Shown in pieces: positions 55,933 through 64,000 of a stretch of 64,000 nt of DNA. The DNA is from Planctomycetota bacterium (lineage in GTDB: Bacteria > Planctomycetota > Planctomycetia > Planctomycetales > Planctomycetaceae): assembly GCA_022600195.1 (NCBI GenBank), contig JAHZKX010000003.1:78028-142027 (forward strand), read 5' to 3'. Position 1 is the first letter of the stretch, and each line of letters starts with the position of its first letter. The notes under the pieces were generated by a model. The model made no database searches and was not told the origin of the DNA. It was given only the letters and a program-made list of their open reading frames with translations. Both the position numbers and the translations under genes were made by a program.

Positions 55933-58479
55933 CTAAACTGGACATCTGGGAAAGGGTGGTTCTCGATTGATAATGTCGGCGCTCAACAGGGTTTGAAAGG
56001 ACAAACTTTGTTCGAGAGACTTCTCGTCGATGCGTATTTCTGCACCGTTCGCATCACTGACAGCCGATGCAACTTTTGAGTAACTCGCCACCATCTGAAT
56101 CAGGCTTTTTCTGTCAATTGGTTTACTGGCGTAATCATCGCATCCCGCGTCAAGGCATTTCTGCCGGTCGGTAGACATCGCATGTGCAGTCAATGCAATA
56201 ACAGGCTTTTGATATCCAAGATTTCTCAGTGTTCGTGTTGCCTCGTAGCCATCCATCACAGGCATCTGCATATCCATCAGAATCACATCGAACGGGCGCG
56301 ATTCTCTCATTGCTTCGAACACGAGATCGACAGCGATTTGCCCATTATCGGCAACGGTCACATCCGCTCCTGATTTCTTTAATATAAAACTGATCAACCT
56401 TTGATTATCTGGACCATCTTCGGCAAACAGAATACGACAGTTTGCAAGTGGAGCCACAGATTTTTCAACTAGTGTTGAATCCACATGATCAATGACCGAT
56501 GCTCTAGAATGATTCACCATTTTTACACGTTCCAACGGGACAGTCGAAATGGTGACCGAAAAATTGCTACCTTTTCCGACGGTACTGGAGATAGAAATGG
56601 AACCACCAAGCAGCTCCACCAGTCGCTTGCTGATGGTAAGCCCCAGGCCTGTTCCACCAAATTTACGAGTCGTTGAGCCATCAGCCTGTGTGAACGGTAA
56701 AAATAGATTCTCAATTTTGTCTTCAGCGATCCCGATCCCATCATCGACTATTTCAATTCGCATTTTCGGTTCGTCTTCTGCTTCGTTTTCCAGACGCGTG
56801 ATAATCCGAACAGATCCTGTTTCTGTAAACTTAATCGCATTGCCTACGATATTGATGAGCACCTGACGCAAACGTGTGGGATCAGTGTAAATCGTTTCGG
56901 GAATGGGACCATCAAATCGGACTTCCAATTGAAGACCTTTCGCCTTAGCCCGGACCCTCATCAATGATGAGACATCCGCTATGACCTGGTGAATTGAACA
57001 TTCAATCTGTTCCACATCCAGTTTTCCGGATTCAATTTTAGATAAATCAAGAATGTCATTAATTAAACCGATTAGGCTTTCACCATTTCTTTTAATTATC
57101 TGAACAGATTCGATGACCTCGGGATCAACAACATTATCAAGCAGAACGTCTGTAAATCCCAGAATTGCCGTCATCGGGGTTCTAATTTCATGGCTCATAT
57201 TGGCAAGAAATTCGCTCTTCGTTTTGTTTGCTAATTCAGCAGCTTGCTTGGCTTTCATCAATTCCAGTTTTGTCTCGACTAACGCTCGCTCGCCTGCGAC
57301 ACGTGCACTGACATCCACAGAATACTTGACGATTTTGCATGGCTTCCCTTCCAGGTCCAAAATAGGATTATACGATGCCTGTAGCCAGACTTCCTTGCCA
57401 TTCTTGCCTATGCGTTTTAGTTCTGCTGATACATATTCTCCCTGATTCAGTCTCTCCCAGAATATTTTGTACCCTTCGTTCAACCGCTCTCTCGGCTCAA
57501 CAAAGAAACTATGGTGACGACCACATACTTCTTCCAGAGAATAACCCATCGTTTCCAGAAACTTGTCGTTGGCCTTGATAATTGTACCATCCATCATGAA
57601 CTCGATTACCATCTGAGACTTACCGATGGCTTCAAGCTGCCCCTCGTAGTCTGCATTGAGTTGTCTCTGATGCATTTCACAAGTTAAATCACGAATGATT
57701 CCGGTGAACAGGATCTCTTGATCTTGACCATCCTTTTCCACGAAAACCTGGCTCACTGAAAGATGAACAGGAAATGTTGTCCCATCCTTGCGTTGCCCTA
57801 CCACCTCTCGACCGCTGCCGATAATCTTCGCCTTTCCTGTTGTCAGATAGCGAGTCAAATAGCCATCATGTTCTTCTCGATAAGGAGATGGCATGAGCAT
57901 TTTGATATTCTTACCGATCACTTCTTCAGCCTGATAGCCGAATATCTTTTCTCCAGCTAAGTTAATAGCGTGAATGGATCCTTCTGATGTGATTGTAATG
58001 ATGGCATCGACCACGTTATCTAGAATCGAATTGTGTGAGAAATCTTGCTTTTGCCGCTCCTGGATTGCTACAAACTTTGCAACAGAACGAAGTTTTTCTT
58101 GCTCGGATTTCTTGTGCTTCAAGCAGATAATTGTGGTCACCCAGATTGCAAGCAGCGACAATATGCGGTTCGTGACAACGACCGACAGAGACGATCCGCT
58201 AGGAGATAATGCCAATCCCATAAGAGTTAGAATCGAGGCAACAATCGCCGCACTCAGGGTTAATTCCCATCGCGGTGAGCAAAGAGTAAAGATCACCAAC
58301 AATACGTAGAGAATGCCGCAAGCCACTCCAAGAGGAACTATTAGATCACCGATAAATATCAGAAGTGACAGACCAGCACAGACCTGAAGAGAGCCTGCTG
58401 GATAATCCGATTTGCGTGAGTCGGTTCTTTCAGAATCATTTCCATTAAACCAGACTTTTTGTTTTGTACGATTAATCAT
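55933..58479 (-). CDS. Hybrid histidine kinase with FixL-like PAS domain
   Basis: 848 residues. Four membrane helices (about 30-120), then PAS 1 (about 150-265), PAS 2 with PAC (about 285-395), HisKA with phospho-His430 in MSHEIRTPM, HATPase (N-box GNAIKFTETG, G-boxes DDGIGIA, GGTGLGLTISKRL) and a receiver domain with Asp736 in LMDMQMPVMDG. PAS 1 carries a run close to FixL: MPSPYREEHDGYL (His204 at the haem-ligand place), RYLTTGKAKIIGSGR (Arg224) and GQRKDGTTFP. It may bind haem and sense oxygen or NO. Upstream-to-downstream it lies after the PKS operon. No cognate response regulator is adjacent. Confidence 0.93.
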   Translation of the reverse strand: MINRTKQKVWFNGNDSERTDSRKSDYPAGSLQVCAGLSLLIFIGDLIVPLGVACGILYVLLVIFTLCSPRWELTLSAAIVASILTLMGLALSPSGSSLSVVVTNRILSLLAIWVTTIICLKHKKSEQEKLRSVAKFVAIQERQKQDFSHNSILDNVVDAIITITSEGSIHAINLAGEKIFGYQAEEVIGKNIKMLMPSPYREEHDGYLTRYLTTGKAKIIGSGREVVGQRKDGTTFPVHLSVSQVFVEKDGQDQEILFTGIIRDLTCEMHQRQLNADYEGQLEAIGKSQMVIEFMMDGTIIKANDKFLETMGYSLEEVCGRHHSFFVEPRERLNEGYKIFWERLNQGEYVSAELKRIGKNGKEVWLQASYNPILDLEGKPCKIVKYSVDVSARVAGERALVETKLELMKAKQAAELANKTKSEFLANMSHEIRTPMTAILGFTDVLLDNVVDPEVIESVQIIKRNGESLIGLINDILDLSKIESGKLDVEQIECSIHQVIADVSSLMRVRAKAKGLQLEVRFDGPIPETIYTDPTRLRQVLINIVGNAIKFTETGSVRIITRLENEAEDEPKMRIEIVDDGIGIAEDKIENLFLPFTQADGSTTRKFGGTGLGLTISKRLVELLGGSISISSTVGKGSNFSVTISTVPLERVKMVNHSRASVIDHVDSTLVEKSVAPLANCRILFAEDGPDNQRLISFILKKSGADVTVADNGQIAVDLVFEAMRESRPFDVILMDMQMPVMDGYEATRTLRNLGYQKPVIALTAHAMSTDRQKCLDAGCDDYASKPIDRKSLIQMVASYSKVASAVSDANGAEIRIDEKSLEQSLSFQTLLSADIINREPPFPRCPV

Positions 58480-58866
58480 TCAATGACTCCAGACTTCAAA
58501 TATAAACCCGTACACACAACAGTAATACCCTTAAGTACAGGCTAGCGATTTTCTCTACATCAATAGAATAGGTTGCTAATAGGCAACATGCGTGGAGGTA
58601 AAGAACTGGAATCAGGGCATTTCTTAAAGAACGCGGGGCATTTGAGGGGAAAAAATCGTTACGACTCGCAAAGGTGGAACGGAAGGCGTCCACTATGTTC
58701 GAGTGAGCTCGATCCTCATTGAGCAGAACCACTGCAGGCTATGTTCAGTTTTACATCACTAATTCCATCTGAACAAAGCGAAACGTAGGATCGAAGCGCT
58801 AAGTACTTTCGTACCGAAATCCTCCGCGGCTCCGGGCGCAGATGGAACTGAGTCGATTGAGCAATC
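58480..58866. other. Intergenic region, nothing firm
   Basis: About 390 bases between the histidine kinase and module III, both on the minus strand. A frame at 58496-58732 has no recognisable feature. There is a small GTAC-TTTC-GTAC hairpin near 58802. No RNA gene seen. Confidence 0.35.
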
Positions 58867-60327
58867 CTAACTCAGTTTTTCGAGTGGATTGTCCAGAATC
58901 TCAGACACAACTTTCGCAGGACGCCCGTTAGTAATGATTTGCTCCTGGCCGTTATGATGATAGAGAAGCTGTTTATAGTCGAGACCGAAAAGTCGCATAA
59001 TGGTTGCCTGAAAATCATTCGGTGTGACAACATTTTCGACAGCACGATGACCAAATTCATCCGTTTTACCGTAAGCCATGCCTCCTTTAATCCCGCCTCC
59101 CGCCAGCCAGATACTGAAGCCCTGCCCATTGTGATCGCGACCGGCTTTCTTGGAATCACCGTGGCTTTGCGTCACCGGAAGTCGTCCGATTTCTCCCCCC
59201 CAATGAACCAGCGTTGATTCGAGCATGCCCCGTTGCTTCAAGTCTTTCACAAGTGCTGCTGATGGCTGATCGGTCCGCCCACAGATCGCAGGCAGGCCGG
59301 TGATAATACTACTATGATTATCCCAGGGTTGACCATTGTGAAACAGTTGCACAAACCGGACACCCCGCTCCACTAAACGGCGGGCTATCAGACACCGCGT
59401 TCCGTACTCGCGTGTTTTCGGATTATTGATGCCGTACAGGTCTTGCGTTGCTTTTGTTTCCTGAGCAAGGTCAAGTGCCTCACGCGCTGAAGTTTGCATA
59501 CGGGCTGCAAGTTCATAGCTTGAAATCCGCGCTTCTAAATCTGATTCATGAGGATGCTTTTCGAAATGTTTACGATTCAACTCCTGCAACAATTCCAGAT
59601 TTTGTGCTTGAAGAGAACCGCGCAAATGAGCGGGCGCATCCAGATTCAAAATACGTGGTTCTTTGGGACGCAGAACGGTTCCTTGAAACAAAGAAGGCAT
59701 AAAACCATTCGACCAGTTCGTCACTCCATCAACGGGAAGTCCACCCGGATCTGTCAGCACCATGTAGGCAGGCAGGTCCTGAGACTCGGTCCCTAAACCG
59801 TAAACCAGCCACGAACCAAGATTCGGACGGCCAACCACTCCCGGAATCCCGCCATGAAAGTAGCGGATCGAAACTTCATGTCCATTCGCTCCCGTGTGCA
59901 TCGATCGAATCAGACATACATCATCAACAATTTCTCCCAAACCAGGAAGCAGTTCAGACAACTCCGTTCCACACTCGCCATGTTTCTGAAATTTCCAGGG
60001 GCTACCCAGCAGTTTTTTACTGGCATTCTTTACAAAACTATATTGAACCTCGTCTTTGAAATCAGTGCCGCTGTATTTGGTAAGCTCCGGCTTCGGATCC
60101 GTCAGATCCATATGCGCCGGCCCACCATGCTGGAACAGCGAAATCATCGCTTTGGCTTGCGGAACAAACTGTGACTTTTTTGGTGTCAGGTCGAAAGACG
60201 GCGGTTTGATCTGAACACTTTTAGGCCGGGCAAGCAGGTTGTCCTGTTTCAATAACCAGGCCAGCGCCACAGTTCCAATTCCCATTGCGTTGTCAGCCAG
60301 AAATTGTCTTCTACTAAAATGCATCAT
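58867..60327 (-). CDS. DUF1501 protein with Tat-type signal (module III)
   Basis: 486 residues from the ATG at 60327; an in-frame TTG two codons upstream is less likely. Twin-arginine signal SRRQFLADNAMG (5-16) followed by a hydrophobic segment. DUF1501 blocks: HGGPAHMDLTDPKP, ARRLVERGVRFVQL, GGEIGRLPVTQ, GRDHNGQGFSIWLAGGGIKGG. Downstream partner of the DUF1549/1553 gene (76-base gap), same direction. Confidence 0.93.
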   Translation of the reverse strand: MMHFSRRQFLADNAMGIGTVALAWLLKQDNLLARPKSVQIKPPSFDLTPKKSQFVPQAKAMISLFQHGGPAHMDLTDPKPELTKYSGTDFKDEVQYSFVKNASKKLLGSPWKFQKHGECGTELSELLPGLGEIVDDVCLIRSMHTGANGHEVSIRYFHGGIPGVVGRPNLGSWLVYGLGTESQDLPAYMVLTDPGGLPVDGVTNWSNGFMPSLFQGTVLRPKEPRILNLDAPAHLRGSLQAQNLELLQELNRKHFEKHPHESDLEARISSYELAARMQTSAREALDLAQETKATQDLYGINNPKTREYGTRCLIARRLVERGVRFVQLFHNGQPWDNHSSIITGLPAICGRTDQPSAALVKDLKQRGMLESTLVHWGGEIGRLPVTQSHGDSKKAGRDHNGQGFSIWLAGGGIKGGMAYGKTDEFGHRAVENVVTPNDFQATIMRLFGLDYKQLLYHHNGQEQIITNGRPAKVVSEILDNPLEKLS

Positions 60328-60403
60328 TATCAATCATACCTGGTTTAAGTTTTATTCTGATTACACTGCACTGTAAGATTCACTTTAAGGGCTTCTAACA
60401 GAT

Positions 60404-63400
60404 TTAATCAACATATAAAAACTCGTTCGAACTCATTAATGCCTGACATAAATTGGTAATAGTCTGCCTGGCATGTGTCACTCCCTTGGGCATCTGTTCC
60501 GGATGTTGTTGTAAATATGACAGTTGGTTCCCCATAAAACCGATAACCAGTTTCAATTCATCCGGAGTCGGCTTGCGACAAAGCGCCAGCTCAAAGGCGT
60601 AAGATGCTTGTGCCGGAAGACTCTGCTTTTGTACTGGTTCCGGTCCATGAAATCCAGCTACAGAATCCCACTTGAGTGCGGAACCTTTCTCACGTTGCAA
60701 AGTCAACTGGAGGCTCCAGGAAAAGGAATCGGATGTCACACTCCCATTACTATCGGTAATAATGTCTATATGGTCTCCCTGCTCTACAGCCAACTTTGTC
60801 ACTTTGGTTTCCGGTGCGCTGTTATAGGCAATCCACGTGCCGGCAAGTCCAGAACGACTTGATTGAATCAGCCCTCTTACACCATTTCCATTCTTCGTCC
60901 CATGTTGCAGCTTACCTGTAATTGACAACACCCCAGCAGCTGGTGCAGTCCAACGTTTGATGCCCGCATATTTTCTTGCCGGATGTCCTCCTTTGGCATG
61001 CAACGTCACCCAGCCCAGTTTCGCATCGGGAAGTTTTGCCCCTCCTTGCCAGCTGGAACCGGTCCAATGTGGTAACACAGTAAAGGGACCTGTTTTCAAT
61101 GTTTTTTCATCGATCGTACTGTATCCAAAACTCCAGACAGGTTTCGCTGAGACGGAAATTGTTGGCAGCGCTGCAAGTTCTTCCGGTTTCAGTTCTGGGG
61201 CCTCACGATTAATTCGGTCGGCCAGTTTTGCGGATTGCGAAAGGATGAAACTGCCATTCATCAGCATGAGAGATTGTGTCGCAACCGTCGAATTGGAACG
61301 ACGTTCGCAATTCGTTTCCATCACAGGGGCATCGAATGTTTGCAGCATTCCCACGGGTTGGCTACGCCGCGCCTGAATGTATAAGCTTCGACGCAGTTGC
61401 TCTCCTGAAACCACAACTTGACCGAAATCGTTTTCTTTAATCGCCACAGGAGCACCGTACAACTTACGGTCAAGTACTCCGGAAACAGCCAGCATCCGGT
61501 CACGTAAAGTCTCGGCTTCAATTCGAACAATGGGCTTTCGCCAATAGTAATGGTTTTGAGCGTCAATCGATTCTTTACTCGGATCGTGCGCCCCCGCCTG
61601 ACGGTACGCCGTTGAGAGCATGATCGTGCGATGCAACTTTTTCAAATCCCAGCCCTGTTGCACGAATTCATCGGCTAGCCAGTCCAGTAATTCCTGATGT
61701 GTTGGGGTGGAGCCGAGTTTCCCAAATTCACCTGGTGTCCCCACAATCGCACGACCGAAATGGTGCATCCAGATGCGATTGACCAAAACGCGAGCCACCA
61801 GAGGATGTTTGCCGCTCGTCAGCCAACGGGCATATCCCAGACGGCGCCCCGTTGTAGGCAACTTGTCATTGTTAAGGGCCAGCTCATGGCGTTGACCTTC
61901 CGGCGAAACGACAGATAAGGCAGCCGGCTTGATCACTTGTTTTGGTTGCCGGTAATCACCACGATGAAACAACTTTGTTACCGGCATATGATTGGCAGGC
62001 TCAATTGCAACTCGCAAAAATTCTTCAACCGGCTTCTTCTTTCTGATCTCAGCAATTTGTTTATCAAAGTTTTTCAGTTCTTCAGCGGCCTTCGGCAAGT
62101 ATTGATAAAGCACACCCGTTGAAATATTCACACTCGGATTTTTCTTTAATAACGCAACTTGCTCAGGAGTTCGTTTCTTGACCGGAGTCTGATAGGCGCC
62201 TTTCAACTGGTCTCGTAACGGTTGCTCATATTTCTTCAACTCGATTTCAAGCGCTTCCGCCATGTACTTGACACGTTTTTCATTTTTTACAGTCACCACT
62301 TTTTTTACTTCTACTTCAACCGCTGCTGCTTTCGCCCGGTCGGCAACTGTGTAAAGCGAAACACGACGCTGTTGTGGTGTCTTCCATTTTTGCCAGTCGA
62401 ACGTAGGCTCAAAAATAGCACGCAGTGCGAAATAATCGGCTTGCGGAATCGGATCATAGCGATGGTCATGGCATTGGGCACAGGCAACACTTAAGCCTAA
62501 CAAAGAGGAACCCACAATCTTCATTGTGTCGGTGATCACCTGATTGCGCGCCTCCGGAGTATTACTGCCACTGCCCGTTCCATCAGCGGCCATACGTAAA
62601 AAACCGGTCGCCGCCAAAAGTTCAATTTGTCGTGCGCTTAGATCCCCTTCGCGCTTGCCAACCAGTTCATCCCCTGCAAGTTGCTCAATAATAAATTGAT
62701 CGAAAGGCTTCCCATCATTCAACGACTTAATAACATAATCGCGGTATTTCCAGGACCAGGGACGTACATCATCTTTCACCGTATAGCCTTCGGAATCCGC
62801 ATAGCCAGCAATATCCAGCCAGTGCCGTGCCCAACGTTCGCCGTAATGTGGTGACTTCAACAGCTCGTCCAGTAACGATTCATACCAGTCGGCAGAACCG
62901 TTTGTCATTGCACGCTGTATCTCTTCGGGATTGGGGGGCAGTCCCAATAAATCAAAATACGCCCGCTTAATCAAAGTCAGCTTCTCAGCATCAGGCGAGA
63001 ACGCCAACCCTTCAGGCATCGCTTTCAATAACAATGCGTCAATCGGCGTGCGAACCGTCTGATTTTTTTTGTACTCCTCGGAAACCTTTGGTCGTTTGAT
63101 CGGCTGAAAAGCCCAATAGGCCCGCTCTTCCGGAGTAATGCCCAATCCGGGACCAATCGTCTCAGGCTCCGGACGACTCGTTTTCGCTCCCGTCGCAATC
63201 CAGCGTTTGAGAATCTCTATCTCCGCCTGAGGAACACGCGCTTCGCCCGGCGGCATTTCACCACTCTCTAAACGAGAAATCAAATTACTCTCTGCAGGTT
63301 TGCCCGGAATAATGGCTTCGCCCGATTCTCCTCCCTTGATCAAAAATCGAACCAGACGCAAGTCCAGCCCGCCTTTCATCTCTTCGGTGGCGCCGTGGCA

Positions 63401-63547
63401 GTCAAAACAGTGGGCCCGGAAGATCGGTCGGATATGTTCTTCGTATGTCAACTTTGTCGGCGTGTCTGCCTCGGCAGCGATCACCAAACCGGCACAGCAG
63501 AACAACAGGATTGTCGTCAAACAAATTCGTTTGAATACGGTCGTCAT
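60404..63547 (-). CDS. PSCyt1/DUF1549/DUF1553 protein with internal beta-rich insert (module III)
   Basis: 1047 residues, signal peptide about 1-25. Haem motif C-F-D-C-H at 47-51 followed by the PSCyt1 pattern GGLDLRLVRFLIKGGESGE. DUF1549 (about 165-375) has SPHYGERWARHWLDIAGYADSE and CAQCHDHRYDPIPQ. A coiled Lys-rich part (about 400-500) precedes DUF1553 (about 570-840). Unlike module I, DUF1553 is interrupted near its end by about 150 residues of beta-rich sequence (e.g. WTAPAAGVLSITGKLQHG), possibly a carbohydrate-binding domain, before the final helices. Confidence 0.92.
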   Translation of the reverse strand: MTTVFKRICLTTILLFCCAGLVIAAEADTPTKLTYEEHIRPIFRAHCFDCHGATEEMKGGLDLRLVRFLIKGGESGEAIIPGKPAESNLISRLESGEMPPGEARVPQAEIEILKRWIATGAKTSRPEPETIGPGLGITPEERAYWAFQPIKRPKVSEEYKKNQTVRTPIDALLLKAMPEGLAFSPDAEKLTLIKRAYFDLLGLPPNPEEIQRAMTNGSADWYESLLDELLKSPHYGERWARHWLDIAGYADSEGYTVKDDVRPWSWKYRDYVIKSLNDGKPFDQFIIEQLAGDELVGKREGDLSARQIELLAATGFLRMAADGTGSGSNTPEARNQVITDTMKIVGSSLLGLSVACAQCHDHRYDPIPQADYFALRAIFEPTFDWQKWKTPQQRRVSLYTVADRAKAAAVEVEVKKVVTVKNEKRVKYMAEALEIELKKYEQPLRDQLKGAYQTPVKKRTPEQVALLKKNPSVNISTGVLYQYLPKAAEELKNFDKQIAEIRKKKPVEEFLRVAIEPANHMPVTKLFHRGDYRQPKQVIKPAALSVVSPEGQRHELALNNDKLPTTGRRLGYARWLTSGKHPLVARVLVNRIWMHHFGRAIVGTPGEFGKLGSTPTHQELLDWLADEFVQQGWDLKKLHRTIMLSTAYRQAGAHDPSKESIDAQNHYYWRKPIVRIEAETLRDRMLAVSGVLDRKLYGAPVAIKENDFGQVVVSGEQLRRSLYIQARRSQPVGMLQTFDAPVMETNCERRSNSTVATQSLMLMNGSFILSQSAKLADRINREAPELKPEELAALPTISVSAKPVWSFGYSTIDEKTLKTGPFTVLPHWTGSSWQGGAKLPDAKLGWVTLHAKGGHPARKYAGIKRWTAPAAGVLSITGKLQHGTKNGNGVRGLIQSSRSGLAGTWIAYNSAPETKVTKLAVEQGDHIDIITDSNGSVTSDSFSWSLQLTLQREKGSALKWDSVAGFHGPEPVQKQSLPAQASYAFELALCRKPTPDELKLVIGFMGNQLSYLQQHPEQMPKGVTHARQTITNLCQALMSSNEFLYVD

Positions 63548-63712
63548 ACAGAACTCCAGCTGAGTTTTAAATCACAGTTTATGAGACCGTATCGTAATTG
63601 ACATTCAGAGAACAATCAAGGATAGATATTCGCTTATATGTTCACAACTCTATTGATAAATCACCCGCCCTGGTTTCACTGATCCAGGACAGGTGAAGCT
63701 GAAACCTCCCGA

Positions 63713-63943
63713 TTAATAGCGGCCGTAATAGCCACGATTGTTGGAACGATAGCGGTAGTTGGAATACCCTCTGTAACGGTTCTGATATCCTGAATACCGA
63801 GATCCATACGAGTAACCACCGCGATAGGTTTGCCGATAGGGTTGACGATAACCACTATAACCCGGGATTTCCCATATGGGTTGAGCCTGGAACAGATCCA
63901 GACTCGCAACCTTCGCGATTATAACACCACCACCTCCCCGCGT
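63713..63943 (-). pseudogene. Tyr/Arg/Gly-rich frame without a start codon
   Basis: Minus-strand frame of 76 codons between TAG (63944-63946) and TAA (63713-63715), with no ATG, GTG or TTG. It begins with Gly codons and a hydrophobic VIIAKVAS, then a Pro stretch and a repetitive tail (GYSGYRQPYRQTYRGG; NYRYRSNNRGYYGRY). Small Tyr/Gly-rich exported proteins with this tail are common in planctomycetes, so this looks like one that has lost its N-terminus. A sequence error upstream would be an alternative. Confidence 0.5.
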
Positions 63944-64000
63944 CTAATGCGCGGTGATTTTTCTCCATTTTCTTGTCCGTCTCGTGCCTGAATCCGAGAA

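Noticed and set aside
63676..63909. 77-codon minus-strand frame near the right edge
   Set aside because: The neighbouring frame on the same strand has the Tyr/Arg/Gly-rich pattern typical of real planctomycete proteins, so this one is a shadow.

Overview
The window is chromosomal DNA of a planctomycete, most likely a marine, sulfatase-rich member of the Gimesia/Planctomyces type. The genus is inference; the phylum is well supported. The supporting families are largely confined to or greatly expanded in Planctomycetes and relatives: a DUF1559 pseudopilin-like protein with its small lipoprotein partner, three DUF1549/DUF1553 (Planctomycete cytochrome C) plus DUF1501 modules, a PVC-type haem-binding dehydrogenase, four sulfatases, a DWG-type Ser/Thr kinase and a mu-protocadherin-like Gly/Arg/Ser-rich protein. 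No rRNA, tRNA, CRISPR array or intact transposase was seen.

Layout. 1-10.1 kb: Ser/Thr kinase (its frame is closed by an amber codon exactly where such kinases normally continue), secreted C45-type hydrolase, sulfatase 1, a 1083-residue DUF1080/dehydrogenase/cytochrome c fusion and a sialidase-like protein. 10.5-18.8 kb: DUF1559 and lipoprotein pair, DUF1549/1553-DUF1501 module I, then a convergent FAD-oxidoreductase and Gfo/Idh/MocA pair. 18.8-28 kb: a gene-poor stretch with repeats, an SGNH-like protein, an OprB-like porin, then an accessory pocket with a decayed REP-associated tyrosine transposase (RAYT), REP-type repeats, an S9 peptidase and three small orphan genes. 28-35 kb: LamG-like protein, neutral-ceramidase-like protein, a double-thioredoxin/CcdA membrane fusion, a 2-keto-4-pentenoate hydratase-like enzyme, an unrecognised secreted TIM-barrel-like protein and deoC. 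35-44 kb: sulfatases 2 to 4, a HAD phosphatase-like protein, the mu-protocadherin-like protein and a SnoaL-like protein. 44.7-46.2 kb: monofunctional catalase with a perfect 7-1-7 inverted repeat upstream. 46.2-52.3 kb: operon of DUF1549/1553, PPC-domain protein and DUF1501 (module II). 52.6-55.6 kb: a three-gene operon of methyltransferase, FAD oxidoreductase and type III polyketide synthase. 55.9-58.5 kb: hybrid histidine kinase whose first PAS domain carries FixL-type haem-binding signatures. 58.9-63.5 kb: module III (DUF1549/1553-DUF1501), then a Tyr/Arg/Gly-rich frame lacking a start codon.

How the genes fit together. Most products carry export signals and fit a surface and periplasmic programme for taking apart complex, often sulfated, polysaccharides and glycolipids (sulfatases, sialidase-like, DUF1080, ceramidase-like, porin), with cytoplasmic follow-up by Gfo/Idh, hydratase-like and DeoC enzymes. 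Multi-haem or c-type cytochrome proteins (DUF1549/1553, dehydrogenase fusion) need thiol chemistry in the periplasm, to which the thioredoxin/CcdA fusion could contribute. The best candidate for a distinct system is the type III PKS, methyltransferase and flavoprotein operon, which has the same three activities as the Streptomyces srsABC phenolic-lipid pathway. It is followed, in the same direction, by the putative haem-PAS sensor kinase.
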